Positions 8,263 to 17,721 of a DNA stretch of 64,000 nucleotides are shown here, piece after piece. This stretch comes from Bacteroidota bacterium (GTDB taxonomy: Bacteria > Bacteroidota > Bacteroidia > AKYH767-A > 2013-40CM-41-45): assembly GCA_026391945.1 (NCBI GenBank), contig JAPLDA010000061.1, forward strand, positions 1 to 64,000. The letters run 5' to 3'. The translations under genes were made by a program, and so were the position numbers. The first letter of the stretch is position 1; every line of letters starts with the position of its first letter. A model generated the notes under the pieces. The model saw nothing but the letters and a program-made list of their open reading frames with translations, had not been told where the DNA came from and did no database searches.

Positions 8263-9352
8263 ATGACCTACGAACAACTAAAAGAGATTAAGGAGCGTAT
8301 CGAAGCCCTGAGGAGGCATCTTTGACATCGATGGCAAACTGAAAACCATCAAGGAAGAAGAAGAGATTTCCCATGCACCGGATTTCTGGAACGATCCGAA
8401 GGCGGCTGAAAAAGTCCTCAAGTCCATCAAGCAGAAAAAAAACTGGACCGACGCCTTCGACCGCGTAACCAAATCGTATGACGACTTAAGCGTGCTGTTT
8501 GATTTTTTCAAATCAGGCGATGCCACGGAAGTGGAAGTGGATGCGCATTACAAAGAAACCAATCAATTGCTGGATGATCTTGAATTCAAGCGCATGCTTG
8601 GATCTGAAGAAGATCAGCTCGATGCTGTCTTGAACATCAACTCAGGCGCCGGCGGAACCGAAAGCCAGGACTGGGCTGAAATGCTCATGCGCATGTACAT
8701 CATGTGGGGAGAAAAAAACGGGTACAAGGTAATTGAAGTGGACAAACAATATGGCGATGGCGCGGGCATCAAATCCGCTACACTCGAATTCCAGGGCGAC
8801 TTTGCCTACGGTTACCTGAAAGCTGAAAACGGCGTACATCGTCTCGTGCGCATTTCACCGTTCGACTCCAATGCAAAACGTCATACTTCTTTTGCGTCGG
8901 TGTATGCGTATCCCGTGATTGATGATACGATCAACATTGAAATCAAAGATGCCGATATCGAATTACAGACGTCACGCTCTGGCGGCGCCGGCGGACAGAA
9001 TGTAAACAAAGTGGAAACAAAAGTTCAGCTTACGCATGTACCAACAGGGATTGTGGTCGTGTGCCAGGTGGAACGTTCGCAAAGTGCCAACCGGGAACGT
9101 GCGATGAAAATGCTGAAGTCGCAATTGTACGAACTGGAACTGAGAAAACGGAATGAAGCGAAAGCCGTGACAGAAGCCACCAAGAAGAGAATTGAATGGG
9201 GATCGCAAATCCGGAGTTATGTTTTCCATCCGTATAAAATGGTGAAAGACCTTCGTACCGGTGTCGAAACTTCCAACGTATCGGCCGTGATGGATGGCGA
9301 TCTCAATGAATTCATGAAAGGATATTTAATGGAGTTTGCAAAATCTAATTAG
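8263..9352 (+). CDS. prfB: Peptide chain release factor 2, with programmed +1 frameshift
   Basis: Recognises UGA and UAA and triggers peptide release. Twenty in-frame codons from the ATG at 8263 end at CTT-TGA (TGA at 8323-8325). Reading resumes +1 at GAC (8324), giving a 362-residue protein. The slippery site CTT-TGA-C is preceded by AGGAGG, a Shine-Dalgarno-like stimulator three bases upstream of CTT, exactly the layout of the autoregulatory RF2 frameshift. The downstream frame has the stop-codon tripeptide SPF (198-200) and the catalytic GGQ (243-245). Low RF2 favours the shift and so raises RF2. A variant -7 box, TATCTTCG, lies at 8248-8255. This is not a broken gene. Confidence 0.95.
8305..8326 (+). 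promoter_or_regulatory. RF2 programmed +1 frameshift site
   Basis: AGGAGG (8311-8316), CAT, CTT (8320-8322), then TGA (8323-8325) followed by C. The spacing and order match the well-studied prfB recoding site. A strong anti-SD interaction here stands out in a genome where SD sequences before genes are otherwise rare. Confidence 0.93.
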
Positions 9353-9360
9353 CGGACATC

Positions 9361-9705
9361 ATGCTCAAAGTTTATTTCAAACCGAATTGTTCCACCTGCC
9401 GTACGGCGCTTTCGCTGATGAAAGAACATACGGATGAAAAGATTGAGACCATCGAATACCTCGTGGAAACACCTTCTGCCAAAGAGATCAAAGAAATCCT
9501 GAAGATGCTTGGGATGAAAGCCGAACAACTGGTGAGAAAAAAAGAATCTCTTTACAAAGAAAAATATGACGGTAAAAAAATATCAGAATCAGAATGGATT
9601 AATATCCTGGTGAAGAACCCGATCCTGATTGAACGGCCGATTGTGGTGAAAGACGGAAAAGCAATCATCGGCAGGCCGCCGGAAAGAATTCTCGATATCC
9701 TCTAA
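9361..9705 (+). CDS. ArsC/Spx-family thioredoxin-fold protein
   Basis: The 114-residue protein has the ArsC-family fold with CxxC at Cys10 and Cys13 (NCSTCRTA), and the family's later conserved blocks PILIERPIVV and IGRPPERILD near the C terminus. Some relatives reduce arsenate with glutaredoxin and others, such as Spx and MgsR, bind RNA polymerase. Two cysteines instead of a single one, and no arsenic genes nearby, mean arsenate reductase activity should not be assumed. It follows prfB by 8 bases and may be co-transcribed. Confidence 0.8.
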   Translation: MLKVYFKPNCSTCRTALSLMKEHTDEKIETIEYLVETPSAKEIKEILKMLGMKAEQLVRKKESLYKEKYDGKKISESEWINILVKNPILIERPIVVKDGKAIIGRPPERILDIL

Positions 9706-9719
9706 CTACTATTCCAGGT

Positions 9720-10229
9720 ATGATAAAAAAAATATTCAAAAAAGTCCGCTGGATTTTACTGGCCGCCTTCATCATCATACAGTTTTTTCACCCAGAGAAA
9801 AACAGTTCCACTACTCCATCGCCCAATCATATTTCAAAAGTTTTCCCTGTTCCGGATGATGTTCAGAAAATTTTTGATGTTTCATGCAACGACTGCCACA
9901 GCAACAACAGCCATTATCCCTGGTATTTCAATATTCAGCCTGTTGCCTGGTGGATGAATGACCACATCGAAGAAGGAAAAGGAGAATTGAATTTTGATGA
10001 ATATGCTTCTTACCGTTTACGGAGGCAATATCACAAGTTCGAAAAAATTGCTGAAGAAGTGAAAGAGGATGAAATGCCACTCGGGTCTTATACCTTGATT
10101 CACCGCAATGCCATCCTCGATGAAAATCAAAAACAAGTCATCGAACACTGGTGTGAGGCCATGCGAGATTCGATGAAAGTAAAATACCCGGCTGACAGCC
10201 TGAAGAGAAAAGAACAGCCAGGGCAATAA
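9720..10229 (+). CDS. Haem-binding domain protein (small c-type cytochrome-like)
   Basis: A 169-residue exported protein. An N-terminal hydrophobic segment (about 10-23) acts as signal anchor, followed by one CxxCH haem c attachment motif, CNDCH (56-60), and the HYPWYFNIQP region typical of the haem-binding domain family found in Bacteroidota. It probably faces the periplasm and carries one covalent haem. A methionine that could be the second axial ligand is in EDEMPLGSY. The electron partner is unknown; the neighbour fumC is a citric-acid-cycle enzyme, but there is no direct functional link in the sequence. Confidence 0.82.
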   Translation: MIKKIFKKVRWILLAAFIIIQFFHPEKNSSTTPSPNHISKVFPVPDDVQKIFDVSCNDCHSNNSHYPWYFNIQPVAWWMNDHIEEGKGELNFDEYASYRLRRQYHKFEKIAEEVKEDEMPLGSYTLIHRNAILDENQKQVIEHWCEAMRDSMKVKYPADSLKRKEQPGQ

Positions 10230-10340
10230 TATTTTTTGGTATTTTCTTTCAATTTACTTTTCCTCATTGAAATATTTTCCCCTGCCAGTCAGTATCTTCG
10301 TTCCTTCATTTCAAAACATAAAACCAATATCCTTTCAATC

Positions 10341-11741
10341 ATGGATTTCAGAAAAGAAAAAGATACGATGGGCATCGTGGAAGTACCTGCCCACGTTTAT
10401 TGGGGAGCCCAAACACAACGCTCCATCGACAATTTTAAAATCGCACAGGACATCAACAAGATGCCTGCAGAAATAATCCGTGCTTTCGCTTACCTGAAAA
10501 AAGCCGCGGCACTTACCAACCTTGACGCAGGTGTTTTACCGAAAGACAAATGCGACCTCATCGGGAAAGTATGCGATGAAATCCTCGAAGGCAAGCTGCA
10601 TGACCAGTTTCCATTGGTTGTGTGGCAGACAGGCAGCGGTACACAGAGCAACATGAACGTGAACGAAGTGGTTGCTTACCGCGCTCATGTGATGAACGGC
10701 GGAAAACTGGCTGACGAAAAAAAAGTGATTCATCCGAATGACGATGTGAACAAATCACAATCGTCGAACGATACGTTCCCGACAGCGATGCACATTGCTG
10801 CCTATAAAATATTGGTGGAGCTTACGATTCCGGGAATTAAAAAACTGAAAGATACGCTCGCTGCGAAATCAAAAGAGTTCATGCACGTTGTGAAAATCGG
10901 CCGGACACATTTGATGGATGCCACACCTCTTACACTCGGCCAGGAAATTTCAGGATATGTTTCTCAACTCGATCATGGAATCCGCGCCATCAATAATTCC
11001 TTGCCACACCTTGCAGAACTCGCTCTTGGCGGAACGGCCGTTGGAACAGGAATCAACACGCCGCCGAAGTATGATGTGAACGTGGCAAAGAAAATTGCTG
11101 AGCTCACCGGTCTTCCGTTCGTGACTGCTGAAAATAAATTTGAAGCCCTTGCTTCGCACGATGCCATCGTGGAAGCGCACGGAGCATTGAAAACGGTTGC
11201 CTGTTCACTCATGAAAATTGCAAACGACATCCGGTTGCTGGCTTCCGGCCCGCGCTGCGGCATCGGCGAACTTTATATTCCCGACAACGAACCGGGATCG
11301 AGCATCATGCCGGGGAAAGTAAATCCTACACAATGCGAAGCGATGACGATGGTGGCCGCGCAGGTATTGGGAAACGATGTGGCCATCAACATCGGCGGAG
11401 CAACAGGACATTTCGAACTGAACGTTTTTAAACCTGTGATGATTTACAACTTCCTTCACAGCGCCCGTCTCATCGGTGATGTATGCGTTTCCTTCAATGA
11501 TAAATGTGCTGTTGGCATCAAACCGATTGAGGAGAACATCAACAAACACCTGCACAATTCGTTGATGCTCGTGACTTCCCTCAACACAAAAATCGGTTAT
11601 TACAAAGCCGCCGAAATTGCACAGACGGCTCATAAGCAAGGCAAGACGCTTAAGCAAACTGCTATTGATCTTGGCTACGTTACTTCCGAACAATTCGATG
11701 AATGGGTGAAGCCGGAGGAGATGGTGGGGAGCATTAAGTAA
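10341..11741 (+). CDS. fumC: Class II fumarate hydratase
   Basis: Interconverts fumarate and malate in the citric acid cycle. From the ATG at 10341 the protein has 466 residues, matching E. coli FumC. It has [10 protein letters not shown] (97-106), the THLMDA catalytic histidine at 190, and the superfamily signature [11 protein letters not shown] (319-329). The frame is open for 35 codons upstream, but those residues do not look like fumarase and hold a TATCTTCG -7-like box (10293-10300), so the internal ATG is chosen. This is the iron-free, oxygen-stable class, fitting an aerobic lifestyle. Confidence 0.95.
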   Translation: MDFRKEKDTMGIVEVPAHVYWGAQTQRSIDNFKIAQDINKMPAEIIRAFAYLKKAAALTNLDAGVLPKDKCDLIGKVCDEILEGKLHDQFPLVVWQTGSGTQSNMNVNEVVAYRAHVMNGGKLADEKKVIHPNDDVNKSQSSNDTFPTAMHIAAYKILVELTIPGIKKLKDTLAAKSKEFMHVVKIGRTHLMDATPLTLGQEISGYVSQLDHGIRAINNSLPHLAELALGGTAVGTGINTPPKYDVNVAKKIAELTGLPFVTAENKFEALASHDAIVEAHGALKTVACSLMKIANDIRLLASGPRCGIGELYIPDNEPGSSIMPGKVNPTQCEAMTMVAAQVLGNDVAINIGGATGHFELNVFKPVMIYNFLHSARLIGDVCVSFNDKCAVGIKPIEENINKHLHNSLMLVTSLNTKIGYYKAAEIAQTAHKQGKTLKQTAIDLGYVTSEQFDEWVKPEEMVGSIK

Positions 11742-12010
11742 GGATTGAATAACCATCTCCAATTTACTATTCCACGCTAATCTGATTTTGGTGCCAGCGG
11801 GTGTTGTGTGAAAGCACGTGCGCAAATAACCGATGCCATGTTAAAGGTAGTCTGGTGAGCAGGATGGTGCGATGGGTGACTACGCTGCGAACAATTAATT
11901 AAATCAAAAACAATTCTACGTTCTAAGACACCACGTGAATTCTTCCCGGGTGGAAAACTCCTGATACCACGAGAGTACACTCAATCACCCAATCCACTTC
12001 CATCAATCCC
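11742..12010. other. Spacer between fumC and the ABC permease
   Basis: This convergent spacer of 269 bases contains no supported gene and no standard terminator. It holds a hairpin-capable GTAGTC / GACTAC pair (11847-11852 with 11878-11883) and two copies of a CACCACG or ACCACGAG word near 11930 and 11964. A similar word occurs at 32403-32409. Its origin is unclear; it could be the remnant of a decayed element. Confidence 0.3.
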
Positions 12011-13282
12011 TCAGTTCGCGCGGATGGCTTCCACCGGGTTCATCTGTGATGCGCGCAATGCCGGAATGAAACCACTGATGATGCCGATGCTGGCGGAGAT
12101 GATGATGCCCATCGTGATGTTCCCGGCGCTGAGAGCGAAGTTGAAATCGATGAGGCTGCTTGCCAACAGGGAAAGAATATAAACGATCAGCAGGCCGATG
12201 CTGCCGCCGATGACGCAAAGCACTACGGCTTCCACCAGGAACTGGAGCAGGATGAAATAGTTTTTCGAACCCAATGATTTCTGGATGCCGATGATGTTGG
12301 TGCGTTCCCTCACCGATACGAACATGATGTTCGCAATTCCGAAGCCGCCGACCAAAATGGAAAAACCGCCGATGATCCAACCGGCAATACCGAGCGTGTG
12401 AAACATGTCATTCAGACCGGAGGAAAGCAGGCTCGTTTCATTCAGTGCAAAATCGTCTTCCTGTCTTGGTTTCAGTTTTCTCACCGATCTCATGGCTCCT
12501 TTAACATCTTCACGCATTTCCGGCATGGCGATGTTGCTTTTAGCTTTCACCATGAAGTACGGATCGATCCTGTCGGATCTCAGGTTCACCAGGTTCCGTG
12601 CATAGTTTACGGGAATCATCATTTCATTGTCGAGGGAAATATCCACCAGGCTGCTTCCTTCTTTTTTCACCACGCCGATGATGGTGAATTTACTTCCTCT
12701 TACCGAAAGCACTTGTCCGATGGCATTGCCGTTGGGAAACAACGCTTCTTCGATGCTGGCGCCGATCAGCGCAATCGGTTTACCGCTCTGCGATTCGCTC
12801 TCCGTGAAGTAGCGCCCGTCTTTCAGTTCAAATGTTTTGATCTTGTTGTAATCCTGCGACACACAGAGGATGTCGGAATTTTCCACTGTGTTGTTTTTAT
12901 ATTTGATGAGTTGTCCGCCCAGACTGGCCACATAAGCAACGGCATCCACAGAATTCACTTTCCGTTCGAGGTCCGACATCTCCTTGTAACCAGGCAACGG
13001 GCGGTTGAGGTATTTCCACCAGGGATAATCGCCGCCTTCATCGGCAACCCACGGCCATTTCTGAATGTAGATCACATCGTTTCCCAGCGACTGAACATCG
13101 GTGCGCACTTTGTTTTCCAGCGCATCCACCACGGTGAATACGGAGATGATGGCAAAAATCCCGATCGTGATTCCGAGTAAAGAAAGTGTTGTGCGCAGTT
13201 TGTTGACGCGAAGCGCTTCGAAAGCAAATAAAAAACTTTCGCGGAAGAGTTTCAGGAATAAACCGAATCGTGCCTGCATCAT
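12011..13282 (-). CDS. ABC transporter permease, MacB/FtsX family
   Basis: The 423-residue integral membrane protein has one N-terminal transmembrane helix (about 28-50), a large periplasmic MacB_PCD domain, and three C-terminal helices of the FtsX domain (about 285-405, with GIANIMFVSVRERT, the typical coupling region). Such permeases work in mechanotransmission or export of lipoproteins, peptides or macrolides rather than classical import. No ATPase or membrane-fusion gene is adjacent, so partner and substrate are unknown. The frame extends to a TTG at 13291; the tandem ATGs at 13282 and 13279 are better starts. Confidence 0.88.
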   Translation of the reverse strand: MMQARFGLFLKLFRESFLFAFEALRVNKLRTTLSLLGITIGIFAIISVFTVVDALENKVRTDVQSLGNDVIYIQKWPWVADEGGDYPWWKYLNRPLPGYKEMSDLERKVNSVDAVAYVASLGGQLIKYKNNTVENSDILCVSQDYNKIKTFELKDGRYFTESESQSGKPIALIGASIEEALFPNGNAIGQVLSVRGSKFTIIGVVKKEGSSLVDISLDNEMMIPVNYARNLVNLRSDRIDPYFMVKAKSNIAMPEMREDVKGAMRSVRKLKPRQEDDFALNETSLLSSGLNDMFHTLGIAGWIIGGFSILVGGFGIANIMFVSVRERTNIIGIQKSLGSKNYFILLQFLVEAVVLCVIGGSIGLLIVYILSLLASSLIDFNFALSAGNITMGIIISASIGIISGFIPALRASQMNPVEAIRAN

Positions 13283-13404
13283 GGATGACAAATGTATATT
13301 TTACTTTTTATAAATCACCATGGTTAACAGATTTTAACTTCAGTCGGCGTTAACCGTCAACGATTCATCTAAAAGTTGATTGATGTTAATGGGCTGGCAA
13401 AGTG

Positions 13405-13481
13405 GATTTCTCTCGTCTATATTCTATATTCTTTACTCTTGATTCTCCTTCTTTTGACTTTTATCTTTTATCTTTTAACTT
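13405..13481 (-). repeat. Heptad repeat array, 11 uninterrupted units
   Basis: Read on the minus strand, eleven 7-bp units follow one another without a gap, including AAGATAA twice in a row, AAGTCAA, AGAATCA and AGAATAT twice in a row. This is the longest array in the window. It lies between the divergent ABC permease and purH genes, about 95 bases before the purH ATG. Confidence 0.85.
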
Positions 13482-13576
13482 AGGATTGCCAACCTCCAAC
13501 TCCTTCCCCGGTTTATTTTATTCCCACCGTCAACTCACCCTCACTTTTTCCTAAACTTGCACTTCAATTTTCAGAG

Positions 13577-15103
13577 ATGAATTCATCAAAAAAAATCGGC
13601 AGCGCGCTGATTTCTGTTTACCATAAAGATCATTTGGAGCCGGTTGTCAGGAAGCTGCACCAGTTGGGAGTAATCCTCTATACTACCGGCGGAACGCAGG
13701 AGTTTATTCAGAAGCTGGGAATTCCTGTGGTGAGTGTCGACAGTGTCACGGAATATCCTGAAATTTTTGGCGGGAGGGTGAAAACGCTTCATCCGAAAAT
13801 CTTCGGCGGCATTTTAAACAGGAGATCGAATGAACAGGATGTTGCTGAAATGAAAAAGCATCACATTCCTGCCATCGACCTGGTGGTCGTGGATCTTTAC
13901 CCTTTTGAAGAAACGGTTGCTTCCGGTGCAGATGAACAAAGCATCATTGAGAAAATTGATATCGGCGGAATTTCTCTCATCCGTGCCGCCGCCAAGAATC
14001 ACCGTGATGTGTTGATCATTCCTTCCCGTGATCACTATTCGTTTCTGCAGAACATTCTCGAAAATCAACATGGTTCTTCTTCACTGGAAGACCGGAGGCT
14101 GATGGCTGCTCACGCATTTAATATCTCCTCTCATTACGATACGGCCATCTTTCAGTATTTTAATTCTTCGGGTGAGGTAAAAGTTTTCAAGCAAAGTATT
14201 CAGCAGGCACGAAGCCTTCGTTACGGCGAGAACCCGCACCAGCAGGGAACCTTTTATGGAAACCCGGAAGACTTCTTTGAGCAACTGCATGGGAAAGAAA
14301 TTTCCTACAACAACCTGCTCGATATGGATGCGGCCGTTTCGCTGTTGTCGGATTTCAATGAAACCACTTTCGCTATCCTGAAACACAACAACGCCTGCGG
14401 TATCGCTTCACGCACCGATCTCACCGATGCCTGGAAAGATGCGCTGGCAGCGGATCCTGTGTCAGCATTCGGCGGAGTGTTGATTGCCAACCGGCCCATC
14501 AATAAAAAAACAGCGGAAGAAATCGGCAACTTGTTTTTTGAAATCCTCGTCGCTCCTGCTTTTGATGATGATGCAATGGCGGTGCTGAAGCAAAAGAAAA
14601 ACCGGATTCTTCTCAGGCAAAAAAGCAACGTGGTTTCTGCAAAACAATTCAGGAGTATTTTAAACGGAGTGGTCGAACAAGACCGCGATGTGAAAGCAGA
14701 GACCTCTTCGGAAATGAAAACGGTTACCAACTGCATTCCGTCTGAAGTCCAGCTTGCCGACCTGGAGTTCGCCAATAAAATTGTGAAGCATACGAAATCA
14801 AATGCCATTGTGCTGGTGAAAAACAAACAGCTCCTTGCCAGCGGTACAGGTCAGACTTCCCGCGTGGACGCACTTCAGCAGGCCATTCACAAAGCATTGA
14901 ATTTTCATTTCGACCTCAACGGAGCCGTGATGGCCAGCGATGCTTTTTTCCCTTTCCCTGATTGCGTGGAAATCGCTCACAGGGCGGGCATCAGGGCCAT
15001 CATTCAACCCGGAGGCTCTGTGAAAGACCAGGACTCTGTTGATTATTGCAATCAGCATGACCTGGCGATGGTGATGACCGGTACGAGGCATTTCAAGCAC
15101 TGA
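13577..15103 (+). CDS. purH: Bifunctional AICAR formyltransferase / IMP cyclohydrolase
   Basis: Catalyses the last two steps of purine synthesis, formylation of AICAR and ring closure to IMP. The protein is 508 residues. The N-terminal methylglyoxal-synthase-like cyclohydrolase domain (about 1-190) starts KIGSALISVYHKDHLEP and includes TTGGT. The C-terminal transformylase domain (about 190-508) has RYGENPHQ, the NNACGIA substrate loop and the closing SDAFFPFPD...GSVKDQDS blocks. It stands directly before the mreB operon. This placement of purH before the rod-shape genes is common in Bacteroidota, though no metabolic link is known. Confidence 0.96.
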   Translation: MNSSKKIGSALISVYHKDHLEPVVRKLHQLGVILYTTGGTQEFIQKLGIPVVSVDSVTEYPEIFGGRVKTLHPKIFGGILNRRSNEQDVAEMKKHHIPAIDLVVVDLYPFEETVASGADEQSIIEKIDIGGISLIRAAAKNHRDVLIIPSRDHYSFLQNILENQHGSSSLEDRRLMAAHAFNISSHYDTAIFQYFNSSGEVKVFKQSIQQARSLRYGENPHQQGTFYGNPEDFFEQLHGKEISYNNLLDMDAAVSLLSDFNETTFAILKHNNACGIASRTDLTDAWKDALAADPVSAFGGVLIANRPINKKTAEEIGNLFFEILVAPAFDDDAMAVLKQKKNRILLRQKSNVVSAKQFRSILNGVVEQDRDVKAETSSEMKTVTNCIPSEVQLADLEFANKIVKHTKSNAIVLVKNKQLLASGTGQTSRVDALQQAIHKALNFHFDLNGAVMASDAFFPFPDCVEIAHRAGIRAIIQPGGSVKDQDSVDYCNQHDLAMVMTGTRHFKH

Positions 15104-15286
15104 ACAGCCGGATTCCGCATCGCGCATTGACCGGAAAAGACAAGAATGCATTGTTAGAAAACCTGTTGATTCTTAGTTGCAAAATGAATCCTGCTGCAGC
15201 GATAATCTTTGTATTCTTGAAGGAGAAATAAATTTTGAAGAACGATTTGTCAATTCACTCACAACTTAACGAACAACTGATCACGC

Positions 15287-16309
15287 ATGGGACTATTTGA
15301 TTTCTTAACGCAGGAAATTGCCATTGATCTGGGCACTGCCAACACACTCATCATTCACAATGATAAAGTGGTGGTAGATGAACCATCGATCGTGGCCATC
15401 GACCGGATGACGGGCAAAGTGATTGCCGTCGGAAAGCAGGCGATGATGATGCACGGCAAAACACATGAGAACATCAAAACCATTCGTCCGCTGAAAGACG
15501 GAGTGATCGCCGACTTCGATGCAGCAGAGCACATGATCCGCGGGATGATCAAAATGATCAACCCGGGCCGGAGCATTTTTACGCCGTCACTGAAAATGGT
15601 GATCTGCATCCCGTCAGGAATTACAGAAGTGGAAAAACGCGCCGTGCGTGATTCCGCAGAACATGCAGGAGCGAAAGAAGTTTATCTTATTCATGAGCCG
15701 ATGGCTGCTGCAATCGGAATTGGTATTGACGTGGAAGAACCAATGGGAAACATGATCATTGATATCGGCGGCGGTACCAGTGAAATTGCCGTGATCGCTC
15801 TCGGCGGCATCGTCTGCGACCAGTCCATACGTGTTGCAGGTGATGGATTCACCAACGACATCTGGGATTATATGCGCCGTCAACATAACATCCTCATCGG
15901 TGAACGTTCGGCTGAACGCATCAAGATCGAAGTGGGTTCTGCCTTGCCGGAACTGGAAAATGCTCCGCCTGATTTTGCCGTTCATGGACGCGACCTGATG
16001 ACGGGCATCCCGAAAGAGATCACCGTATCGTATTCTGAAATTGCTCATGCACTGGATAAGTCCATTTCAAAAGTGGAAGAAGCTATTCTGAAAGCGTTGG
16101 AAATGACACCACCGGAATTATCAGCGGATATTTACAGGACAGGAATTTATCTTACCGGTGGCGGAGCCTTGCTGCGCGGACTCGATCAGCGGATTGCGAT
16201 GAAAACAAAATTGCCGGTTCATGTGGCGGAAGATCCGTTGCGCGCCGTGGTTCGCGGCACGGGTATCGCCTTGAAAAATATCGGAAGGTTCAAGTTCCTC
16301 ATTCCGTAA
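15287..16309 (+). CDS. mreB: Rod shape-determining protein MreB
   Basis: A bacterial actin that polymerises under the inner membrane and directs lateral wall synthesis. The 340-residue protein shows the actin-fold phosphate loops: DLGTANT (about 14-20) in phosphate-1 and IDIGGGTSEIAVI (about 159-171) in phosphate-2, with the adenosine loop GIYLTGGGALLRGLD near 285-300. The short N terminus MGLFDFLTQEI is an amphipathic membrane-contact segment. It is the first gene of a mreB-mreC-mreD-mrdA-rodA run. A possible -7-like TAATCTTTG lies at 15203-15211. Confidence 0.97.
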   Translation: MGLFDFLTQEIAIDLGTANTLIIHNDKVVVDEPSIVAIDRMTGKVIAVGKQAMMMHGKTHENIKTIRPLKDGVIADFDAAEHMIRGMIKMINPGRSIFTPSLKMVICIPSGITEVEKRAVRDSAEHAGAKEVYLIHEPMAAAIGIGIDVEEPMGNMIIDIGGGTSEIAVIALGGIVCDQSIRVAGDGFTNDIWDYMRRQHNILIGERSAERIKIEVGSALPELENAPPDFAVHGRDLMTGIPKEITVSYSEIAHALDKSISKVEEAILKALEMTPPELSADIYRTGIYLTGGGALLRGLDQRIAMKTKLPVHVAEDPLRAVVRGTGIALKNIGRFKFLIP

Positions 16310-16367
16310 AATCGAATTCACAATTAGTTGTCCGTCGATCGTCCACTGAAGACCGTAGCCTGAACCC

Positions 16368-17198
16368 ATGCGTAACCTGTTCATCTTACTCTGGAAGTAT
16401 AATTTCTTTCTGCTGTTTCTTCTCCTCGAGGGCATCTGTTCATACCTCATTGTGCAGAACAATAATTTCCATCATGCCAGTTTTATCAATTCAACCAATA
16501 AAGTGGCTGCAGGAATACAGTCGATGGTGAGCGAGATCACTGAATACATCAGCCTGAGTACTACGAATGATGCACTGTCGAGGGAAAATGCCAACTTCCG
16601 TTCGTTCATGCCCGATGTGTTTTACATCGACAGTGTGCAGAAGAAAATCAGGAACGATTCTGTTTACAAACAGCAATACACCTTCATGACAGCCAAGGTG
16701 ATTAACAATTCCACCAACAGGAGAAACAATTACCTGACGTTGAACCGCGGAAGCCGGCAGGGTGTTGAACCGGAAATGGGTGTGATCTCCAGCCAGGGAG
16801 TCGTTGGCATTGTAAAAGATGTCTCCGAACATTTTTGTTCTGTCATTTCCGTGTTGCATAAGGATGCGCGCATCAGCACAAAAATAAAAAAGAACGGCTA
16901 CATCGGTTCGCTGGTCTGGGAGGGCAACAATGCAGAACATGCCAGGCTGAAAGACATTCCGAAACATGTGAAGCTGGTTATCGGCGATACGCTTGTGACA
17001 AGTTCATTCTCCGCCATCTTCCCGGAAGGAATCATGATCGGCGTGATCAGCACAGTTGATTCAAAGACGGGAGATTTTTACACCATTGATGTGAAGCTCT
17101 CCACGGATTTCAGCAACCTCAGTTATGTGTATCTCGTCACCAACGTTTTGAAAGAGGAACAACAAAAATTAGAGGAACCCATCGCTCATGATCGTTAA
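16368..17198 (+). CDS. mreC: Rod shape-determining protein MreC
   Basis: The 276-residue bitopic protein has one transmembrane helix near the N terminus (about 8-28), then a coiled-coil region (about 45-85) and a beta-rich periplasmic core with NRGSRQGVEPEMGVIS (about 124-139) and GDTLVTSSFSAIFPEGIMIG (about 205-224), the hallmarks of MreC. It activates PBP2 in the elongasome. It overlaps mreD by 11 bases, so the two are translationally coupled. Confidence 0.95.
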   Translation: MRNLFILLWKYNFFLLFLLLEGICSYLIVQNNNFHHASFINSTNKVAAGIQSMVSEITEYISLSTTNDALSRENANFRSFMPDVFYIDSVQKKIRNDSVYKQQYTFMTAKVINNSTNRRNNYLTLNRGSRQGVEPEMGVISSQGVVGIVKDVSEHFCSVISVLHKDARISTKIKKNGYIGSLVWEGNNAEHARLKDIPKHVKLVIGDTLVTSSFSAIFPEGIMIGVISTVDSKTGDFYTIDVKLSTDFSNLSYVYLVTNVLKEEQQKLEEPIAHDR

Positions 17199-17721
17199 AA
17201 TCATCCAGAATATTTTCCGATTTCTTTTCCTGGTCATCATCCAGGTGCTGGTGCTGAATCACATCCAGTGGAGCGGTTTTGTGAATCCATACATTTACGT
17301 GATGTTCATCCTGATGCTTCCTTACGAAACTCCGAAATGGCTGCTGCTGTTAACGGCTTTCGTCACCGGTCTTACCATGGATATGTTCGGGAACTCCGGA
17401 GCCATTCACGCTGCCGCCACCGTGCTGATGGCTTTCAGCCGCCCACGTGTATTACAGCTCATCGCCCCGCGCGACGGTTATGAAACAGAAACCAAACTCA
17501 CTCCGTTTGTCATGGGAATCAAATGGTACATCACCTACGTTTCACTCTCGGTATTCATCCACCACTTTGCCTATTTTTTCATTGAAGTTTTCCGTTTTGA
17601 AGAATTCTTTTTCACTCTCGCAAAAGTCATCCTCAATTCGGTCATTACCATCCTGCTGATCATTCTCGGCCAATATATTTTCAGCAAGCGAAGTAAAAAA
17701 GCAGAACGTGTCCTCGGGTAG
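17188..17721 (+). CDS. mreD: Rod shape-determining protein MreD
   Basis: A 177-residue integral membrane protein with five or six predicted helices and very few charged residues outside the loops. Overall sequence is poorly conserved in this family, as usual; identification rests on size, topology, the MLPYETPKW / GLTMDMFGN region and its position between mreC and mrdA. It links MreC to the inner-membrane elongasome. Its end overlaps the GTG start of mrdA by 14 bases. Confidence 0.9.
   Translation: MIVKIIQNIFRFLFLVIIQVLVLNHIQWSGFVNPYIYVMFILMLPYETPKWLLLLTAFVTGLTMDMFGNSGAIHAAATVLMAFSRPRVLQLIAPRDGYETETKLTPFVMGIKWYITYVSLSVFIHHFAYFFIEVFRFEEFFFTLAKVILNSVITILLIILGQYIFSKRSKKAERVLG

Noticed and set aside
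8263-9352. prfB as a frameshifted pseudogene
   Set aside because: The break is at the exact programmed site CTT-TGA-C with an SD-like stimulator, and both parts are intact RF2 sequence.
11777-11980. 67-codon minus-strand frame after fumC
   Set aside because: No start context, family resemblance or conserved motif could be recognised; a decayed fragment is possible but not demonstrable.
12398-13180. 260-codon plus-strand frame
   Set aside because: It is antisense to the ABC permease gene, which has clear domain structure; the frame is rich in His and Phe, typical of a shadow frame.
16330-16357. Short array of CGTC-containing 7-bp words before mreC
   Set aside because: Only about four loosely matching units; too short and weak to group with the heptad arrays.
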